Positions 57,796-64,000 of a stretch of 64,000 nt of DNA are shown one piece after another (positions within the stretch are counted from its first letter, which is position 1; every line of letters begins with the position of its first letter). A program made the translations under genes and the position numbers. The notes beneath the pieces are model-generated. The model searched no databases. It worked only from the letters and a program-made list of their open reading frames with translations, and was not told the DNA's origin. Location of the stretch: positions 15,750,501-15,814,500 of the forward strand of contig CM038925.1 of NCBI GenBank assembly GCA_021904315.1, given 5' to 3'. Source of the stretch: Sphagnum magellanicum (taxonomy: Eukaryota; Streptophyta; Sphagnopsida; Sphagnales; Sphagnaceae).

Positions 57796-58420
57796 TGTTC
57801 TGTCAGAAGCTTTTGGAATACATTCTTCAATTCAACTTGGCAGTTGACTGAAATCAGATGTCAGAACTAAGAGCATGACCTGTGCAGACTTCTACATGCT
57901 ATCATATTGCCATAAACAGCAAGAAACACCTCCACTACTCCCCAAGGAGCATTTTCAGTTACAAAATACAATATCTTGCATTGGAGGAATTCCTATCTCT
58001 TGGGCATTCTGCATCACAACTTCTCCAACCCTCCATTCCTCCACATTCTGGTCAGCTTCTGCATATCCCTCACACTCCACCAGTCTTTCATTAACTCTGA
58101 TGTGAACCATGCAATTCACTTTGCTCCATTCTCTTTTGTTGGAGAAGGCAGAATGGCTCCCTTATAGGCAACATGTATGCTTCTTTTGTTATGACACAAA
58201 CAGGAAGCTCATGTCTTAGACACAGCCTTTGAGAATTTATGCTATGCAAGAATGAGAAGAATTGTTGTTAAGAAATCAAGGTTGCATCGTGCATCATGGT
58301 CTCTAAAAACCTTTGAGTTTTGTGACTTCCATCTTGAGTACATAGTTATTAGAAGCCTCGGAGTTATTAGAAGATTTTAGAAGCCTTGGAGTCATTTTGG
58401 ATGTTGTGAAGCTCTAAAAG
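57796..58420. other. Intergenic sequence, no gene seen
   Basis: Three overlapping plus-strand frames of 60-76 codons (57.88-58.17 kb) show no domain and no splice support. I see nothing else here. Confidence 0.5.
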
Positions 58421-59560
58421 TTTTACCTAGTTGAAGGAGATGCTTTTTGGAAGTATGCACATAAATCAACCAAAACTAGGTGTTCATTAGAGTTTTTCTT
58501 AAAGTCACCACGTCTTCACAATCTTTTGGCATCCTTTCACCCACTATCTCCTGTTTGAGGGTAAACACTTAAACAATGGTAACAAGTTAAATGTAGCATC
58601 GGGTTTGATGCATTTACAATACAATGCCCAACATGAAAAAAATTCGAATTTTTATTTATTGTACCACAATGATTAACACTATAAATATCTTTCTTACACA
58701 ACAATTTTAGAGAAAAAAATGTGATGTAATGGTTAAAATCTTTTTTTGAATCCAAAGATCTAGGGTTCATTCCTTTTCTCAATAATTTTTAATAATAAAT
58801 GAAATGGATGAAAAAAATACATAAATGATTTAAATAATTTTTAAAAATCGATTGACTGTAAAAAGCAACATCCCAAGGGAAAAGAAGACTAAGTGTGAAT
58901 CCCAAGCAAGTTGTTTTAAGGAACAATGTAAGTTTTCCATGGAACAAATTGAAGTTCGAAAAGCAAAAAAGTTCTCTAAGGAAAAAATGAAATATTTCAA
59001 AAAAACAACTTGAACAAAAAATAAGAAAAACTCCCTAAAGAACAATGAATTTTCCTTGGGGAAAAGTTCAAGTTCCTTAGGGGAGAAGGGTAGCTTCTTT
59101 GAGGAACAATGTATTTCCCTAAGGAAGGGCCCAAATTTATTGAGGAATAATCATGTTTTGAATCATTTTGCAATCATAACCATCTCATGTTTATTTTTAT
59201 ATAGGCTTATAGCCTATCATTGGAAAGGTCTCGAAAAGGGCTACAACTTTGTAGTTGAAAGCACTTCAATTAAAATTCATATGAAAAAAAATTATGATCA
59301 CACAAAATTTCGAACACATTTATTCCTTGAAAAACATGGTTGTTCCTTAAGAATTATATTGCAAATGCATTAAACTTGGTGTCACATTTAACTCATTACC
59401 ATTGTTTAATGTTTACCCTCTTTGAATGAGCTCCACAAAGCAATGAAGTTTTATTAAATTTAAATATGAAATGTAAAAACTCAACATTTAATGCACAAGG
59501 TTCAAGGTAATTATAGTTGTTGTACAAGTAGGACAGTGAAAATATATGTAATTGTTAAGC
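58420..59560 (+). repeat. Dispersed repeat split by a MITE, relative of 37.33-37.69 kb
   Basis: The left part (58420-58558) and right part (59417-59560) together match the copy at 37330-37690 in order. The break falls exactly where the 37.4 kb copy reads cctctttga without interruption. That copy is therefore an empty site for the insertion described in the next entry. Class of this older repeat unknown. Confidence 0.7.
58559..59416. mobile_element. Mutator-like MITE with about 67-bp terminal inverted repeats
   Basis: The left end (58559 on) and the right end (read inverted from 59418) share ggtaaaca, ttaaacaatggtaa, agttaaatgt and aatgcattt blocks over about 67 bases. The flanks cctgtttga (58550-58558) and cctctttga (59417-59425) differ at one base and look like a 9-bp target duplication. 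Long ends and a 9-bp duplication fit a non-autonomous Mutator-like element. The 0.7-kb interior has no transposase. A related copy of the target at 37455-37463 lacks the insertion. Confidence 0.75.
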
Positions 59561-62500
59561 ACAAAATTACCCTAGCTTAACAACTTACATTGAGCCACTC
59601 CCCTTTGCCCTTTGGAAGACATCCAAAAGGTGTCATAATTAAGTCATGAGTTCACTATCTCCCTATAAATATTTTATTCAATTCTACTTTGTTTGATCTA
59701 GATAACAACTCCTCACCTTGTTCACAACCTTGACCCTTTATTCATGTTATAATTAATAGTAACCCTAAACCAGTGAATTACAATTAGGAACACACACACA
59801 CAACATGTAGAAATTGGAACAATACTTTCTCAAATTAAAAACTTCACACATAAAAAGAAAATATTTACATTGGAATCATTAATCCCTAGTTGTTGATTTC
59901 CTATTCCAACCAAGCTCTTACTCATCATACTCAACATGACATTCTGCTACTTATAAGTAACTTTACATTTTCTCCTTTTTTATTTCCTTCACCCTCCACT
60001 TCTAACCCTATTAACAACTAGTACTTGCTCAAGCTTCTTAGACCAATTCTCCTCTTCCTACTTCCCTTGCTTTCACACATGAGGTAACACCTTTTAATTC
60101 CTCTTTAGGTCTACCCTTTCTTCCTCTTCATCCTCCTTTTCTACTCCCTTTACCAAGCTTAGCACAAGTTTTGTGTATCTCTTCCTTCCTTTATGCTTGA
60201 GTGAAATTGCTCATCAAAACCACCCTTGAGGAGCCCACCATCACCCACCAATGATACCTCCACTTTCATCTTTACTGTGTTAGCTAGTTGGGTGCACTTG
60301 GGCAACTCACCTCCTCATAATGTAGTAAGCTCCTCCCATGGTTTTGCTTCATGATATGTCCAGTCTCTCCATAAGCCCAACTCTCACAATTTTCATCGTT
60401 ACTTTTCACTCCCTCCCACGTCCTCACACACTATTCATCACTCAAAAAAATGAGAGCGGTCAACAAGCTTCAAAAAGAAGAATGATTGTTATCTTGAGCT
60501 AAACTTAATTTCTAACACTTTCCTAGAAGCCACCTTTGCCATATTCGTACTTCTTTATCTGACAAATTTATTTGGCCCAAGCCAAAACAAGATAACCATG
60601 TTTTAATCTAGGGGATGGCATGTGGAGGTAACTTTCATGTCATAAGCACCAGGCAAAAGGCAGTTTGTCAAGCAACTCAAGTGAGACAAATTGCCTAAGG
60701 GAAAGAAAGAGGAAGGTTGTGAAGGTGGCCTCGTTATCCACACTAGAAGTCTCAATAGAGATGAAGAAGGGGACTTCAGTCCTTTACTATGGTTGACTCA
60801 AAAACCAATTACCAGGGTTTTTCAGAAATGAGAACACGTTGACAAGTCTTGGAATGTTTGTCAAAGATGCATGCGTATTCCTCCGAGGTGATTATCATGA
60901 CCAACCTTCTTCACATCTCAACATAACGAAATGTGTAACCGGCCTGAGGTCTCATTTCAACTTTAATTTGTTCTTGAGATGGGTAGCTAGCCCAATTGTC
61001 TTACCCTCATCTTATCCTTACTAGGTCACACATCCCTTGATCATCCATCTTGGATAAGATCAACTTATTATCCTATCCCATGAATATTAGATTAACCCCA
61101 AAACTTCATTAGTTGACTTACCTATGCTTAACCAAAATTGAGTTAAACTAATTGGGGCACAACAATAGCAAAGTTTCATCACTTTGTAATATTTGTTTCT
61201 CAGGATTTTTTAAATCTCACCTAGTTGTGGACCAAACTCAAGGTTCTGGTGCTGTATTTTCCTGACTTTGCAGAAAACTCTATTAACCCTAATTTTTTAC
61301 CACATTACTTTTGTAACCTGAAAACCAGTTAGGAATCAGGATATTAAAATTTTGGGTTGTGAAGTTTTTGTAAGGATGTTCACCAAGATGATGATTGGCA
61401 TCTTATTGTGTTATTTCTGTAGGTAGCCTTTTTGAACATCATATTGAAGCTTTGTGAGTTAATTTAGGGAATTTTTTTTTAATGTATGGTGATCAACCTT
61501 AGGAAGATGTAGAAAAATGGGGATCATCCCTTGGGAGATTTAGCCAAATCTGGCTATAAACTAGATGTGAAGTAAAAACCTTTAATCAATCCTTTATGTT
61601 TATGGCTACACACTGAAAACCAAATCAATATACGTAATGCTTTTTACTTTTCTTCCCTAACATCTGGTTATGGAAAATTGATCTATGAGCGGAGAAGTGG
61701 AGCCCAATGTTTATAAAGCAAAATTATAGACAAAAAGTGTTGGTGGCATTACAAAGAGCACAGGCCACCTCCATTTCGAGGCAGGCTGTTACTGCAGGGG
61801 AGTGTTCTTCTAGGCTTGGAGCTTTATGGGGCTTACCTCCCCTTTCTTTAGTTGATATGCTTCATGTGACTAGTGGAGGTTTTGATACTTAGTAGTTCCC
61901 TTGCCTCTGTGTGGCTCACCTCTTTGGGGCTCTTTTACGTGCCTGGACTTTGACCCTTGCTCTTTGTTTCTTTTTCTCTCCCCTTCATTCTTGGGTGCTT
62001 TCTGTTTATAAAGTTTGGCAGGGTTTCATCAAATTTAACCAGTTTTGGTATCCTGTTCAGGTACTCTAAACGGCTGTTTCCTGGGCAGGCAACAAGTGGT
62101 TCCACATTTTGGTTCTGCAAGTTCCACTTGTGAAACAACCTTGGGGAACACGCCAGCAATGTGAATCAACAGTTGAGAGCACCAGTTACCCTCTGGAACA
62201 ACCCCCGGTAGAACCCACCTGATAGAATAGCGTCCTACTAGTGTTGACCCATTCCCAGGTGGACTGGGCACTAGCAGGCCCATTCCATAGTACAACAAAA
62301 GCAGCTTGATGCCTAGGCTCCCATGTTGCGCCTTAGGAAAACATTATGGGGCATAACAAGAGCCAGTTCATGTCTGAAAGACCACAACTTAAGGTCACTT
62401 GTGGCATATCCTTAAGCATGGTCCTGACTCAGTAGGGACACCGGACCCTACAAAAAAGATAGGCCTTGCTGATTATGCATAGCTTGGATATGGTGTACAT

Positions 62501-62970
62501 ATTGTGCTCTTAACTTTCGTGAACCAGCCCCACATGGGCCTTGGTGTTCCAAGGCTTAATTGGCAGAACTGAATCTCTAGTAACATAAAGCACTTCAAGG
62601 TGTTCCACTTTGTATTTGAATGCACCTCCTAACAAAGAAGATTTGTTCATCATTTGAGGGAGCGTTTGCCTGATCACATGCAAACCTCTCATCCTTTGAA
62701 TTAGAAAACCGTTCATGCTTTATGCTGGGGAAGGCCTGTTTCGACAACCCTCCACTAATTTCAGGCCTACACCCTTGGGTTACCACCCTCAGGGATATGA
62801 CCCTCAAATTAGGGATGCCCTGGGGAGCTCCCCAGGCCTTCACCTATACATAACTACATTAAACTGGCCTACTATTGAACATTGGCATATATTGGGCAAC
62901 TGCCATGGCCAGTTCTCTAGTACATTCAGTGCAGGGTAAAGCCCAAGGGTGAGGCCATTTCCAAATTAAG
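59561..62970. other. Repeat-poor to unclassified intergenic sequence
   Basis: Mostly AT-rich sequence with no open frame above about 87 codons and no domain I recognise. Short A/C microsatellite (acacacacac) near 59790 and telomere-like aaccctaaacc near 59761. Nothing else can be supported. Confidence 0.45.
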
Positions 62971-62977
62971 GGACTTA

Positions 62978-63342
62978 AGGCCTCTTTCCATTAGGCTGAT
63001 GTGATCACGGTTACACACAGTTCACAATAGCCTAATGAAAAGCCACTGATATAGGGCCTAGTTTCTTTGCAGCAAGGTCAGTTGATTTGCACTAGAGCAA
63101 TTTTTTTGAAATTGACTAGAGAGCTGCAAATGTGTTGAAAGTATTTAATTAATCGTGTGAGGAACTCTGGAAACACATGTTCTCATATTTCAAAACAGAT
63201 GAATCACAGTTTGACGTAGAGCTCCTGCAATTGATTCCTCAATGCATGACTGGGAGAGCTGTGAGACGACTATAAGCACATATAGTTGGAGAAACATAAT
63301 GAAAAGCTACTCTGATCACATCAGCCTGATGGAAAGATGTCT
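62978..63342. mobile_element. Tourist-like MITE (PIF/Harbinger type), 365 bp
   Basis: The left end AGGCCTCTTTCCATTAGGCT (then GATGTGATCA) and the right end, read inverted, AGACATCTTTCCATCAGGCT (then GATGTGATCA) agree at about 26 of 30 bases. TTA flanks both sides (62975-62977 and 63343-63345), the typical 3-bp target duplication. No coding capacity. Confidence 0.88.
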
Positions 63343-63917
63343 TTAGAAGGAGGTTGAGTCCCACCCTAGATTTTGGCAATGTCCCCCATCCCTGGGGATT
63401 CACCCATCATGAACCCATAGATTCAGGTGTCTTACAGGCTCTTCATGTGCCCTCCAAATACACTAGGAATTTCTCTAAGGGCTTCCTGACAAGGGGCCAG
63501 TGTTGTATAATAAGCCAGTTTGTCCCAGTTCCATGTAGAATTAAAAACCCCCATAAGACTGTCTTAACTTACATGTCTGTCTAGGGAACTAACGTTTGCA
63601 ACTAGAGTAGAAGATCAGGTATCAGCAACTGTAGCAACTCAATAGCCCAAGTAGTCACAATATCTATATATATGGACAATTGCACGTGAACACCCCACCA
63701 ATTGAACTTGGTAGCCTGGATATTGGATGATCTCAAAATTACATGTTCACATGCAGAGAGACTGAAATTTGGGTCCCATGTGAAAAATTCATTGATGCTT
63801 TACATACCAATTGTTAGCTAGCACAACTTGATCAGTGACTAGACATGAATTTGACCAAAGAGCAAGCAGATTATGTAAGTAACTTCAGGTGAGCTCACAG
63901 GGAGCTGTAACTTGTAA

Positions 63918-64000
63918 GGGTCTCTTTCAATTCAGCTGCTGTGATCACAGTAATACACAGTGTGTTGTGATCCCAGTGGCCTAATCTAAAGCCATTGACA
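63918..64000. mobile_element. Second copy of the Tourist-like MITE family, cut by the window end
   Basis: After TAA at 63915-63917 the sequence gggtctctttcaattcagct and gctgtgatcacagtaataca parallels the left end of the element at 62978. Downstream words such as cctaat and aaagccattga also match that element (cctaatgaaaagccactga). The other end lies outside the window. Confidence 0.65.

Overview
The window looks like nuclear DNA of a land plant. It has spliced genes with GT-AG introns, a plant-type CNX5/MOCS3, a plant bifunctional nuclease with a C-terminal UVR segment, a PAF1 (ELF7/VIP2) orthologue, an AIG1-type GTPase and a plant CACTA (En/Spm) transposon. Short introns argue against a conifer. 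The mix of AT-rich repeats, a possible Penelope-like fragment and an AIG1 protein would suit a fern, lycophyte or other non-seed plant, but the species cannot be fixed from sequence alone.

Region 1-24.4 kb. Positions 1-2979 are AT-rich and gene-poor, ending in degenerate GTAG/GTGG tetranucleotide tracts. A very large CACTA transposon then runs from 2980 to 24412 (21.4 kb). Its 13-bp ends match at 12 positions, it has a 3-bp target duplication (ACC), and CGACT-type subterminal repeats lie at both ends. It carries a split TNP1/Transposase_24 gene on + (10.4-18.3 kb) and the C-terminal DUF4216 part of a TNP2 transposase on - (8.3-9.2 kb), but no TNP2 catalytic core that I can see. It also carries fragments of ordinary plant genes: aspartyl aminopeptidase exons (-, 4.4-6.5 kb), a laccase fragment (+, 21.7-22.0 kb), an ERF transcription-factor pseudogene (-, 22.3-23.4 kb) and an unidentified set of Gly/Ser-rich exons (+, 20.5-22.2 kb). 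This gene-capturing element is the most interesting thing in the window.

Region 24.4-33.3 kb is repeat-rich and has no convincing gene. It holds GTAG tracts, 103-bp and 192-bp tandem repeats, a 2-kb AT-rich array and a 228-bp tandem repeat with an inverted copy.

Region 33.4-57.3 kb is the genic part: an AIG1-like GTPase with a second degenerate GTPase-like half (-), a 60-bp palindromic minisatellite, a Tourist-like MITE, CNX5/MOCS3 (-) divergent from a small unknown two-exon gene (+), the BBD-type bifunctional nuclease (-) and PAF1 (+, 13 coding exons). CNX5 activates the sulfur carriers for molybdenum cofactor synthesis and tRNA thiolation, and PAF1 acts in transcription elongation. These are unlinked housekeeping roles, so gene order implies no pathway.

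Region 57.3-64 kb has no gene I can support. It contains a 49-bp minisatellite, a Mutator-like MITE nested in an older repeat whose empty relative lies at 37.4 kb, and a Tourist-like MITE with a second copy running off the window end.
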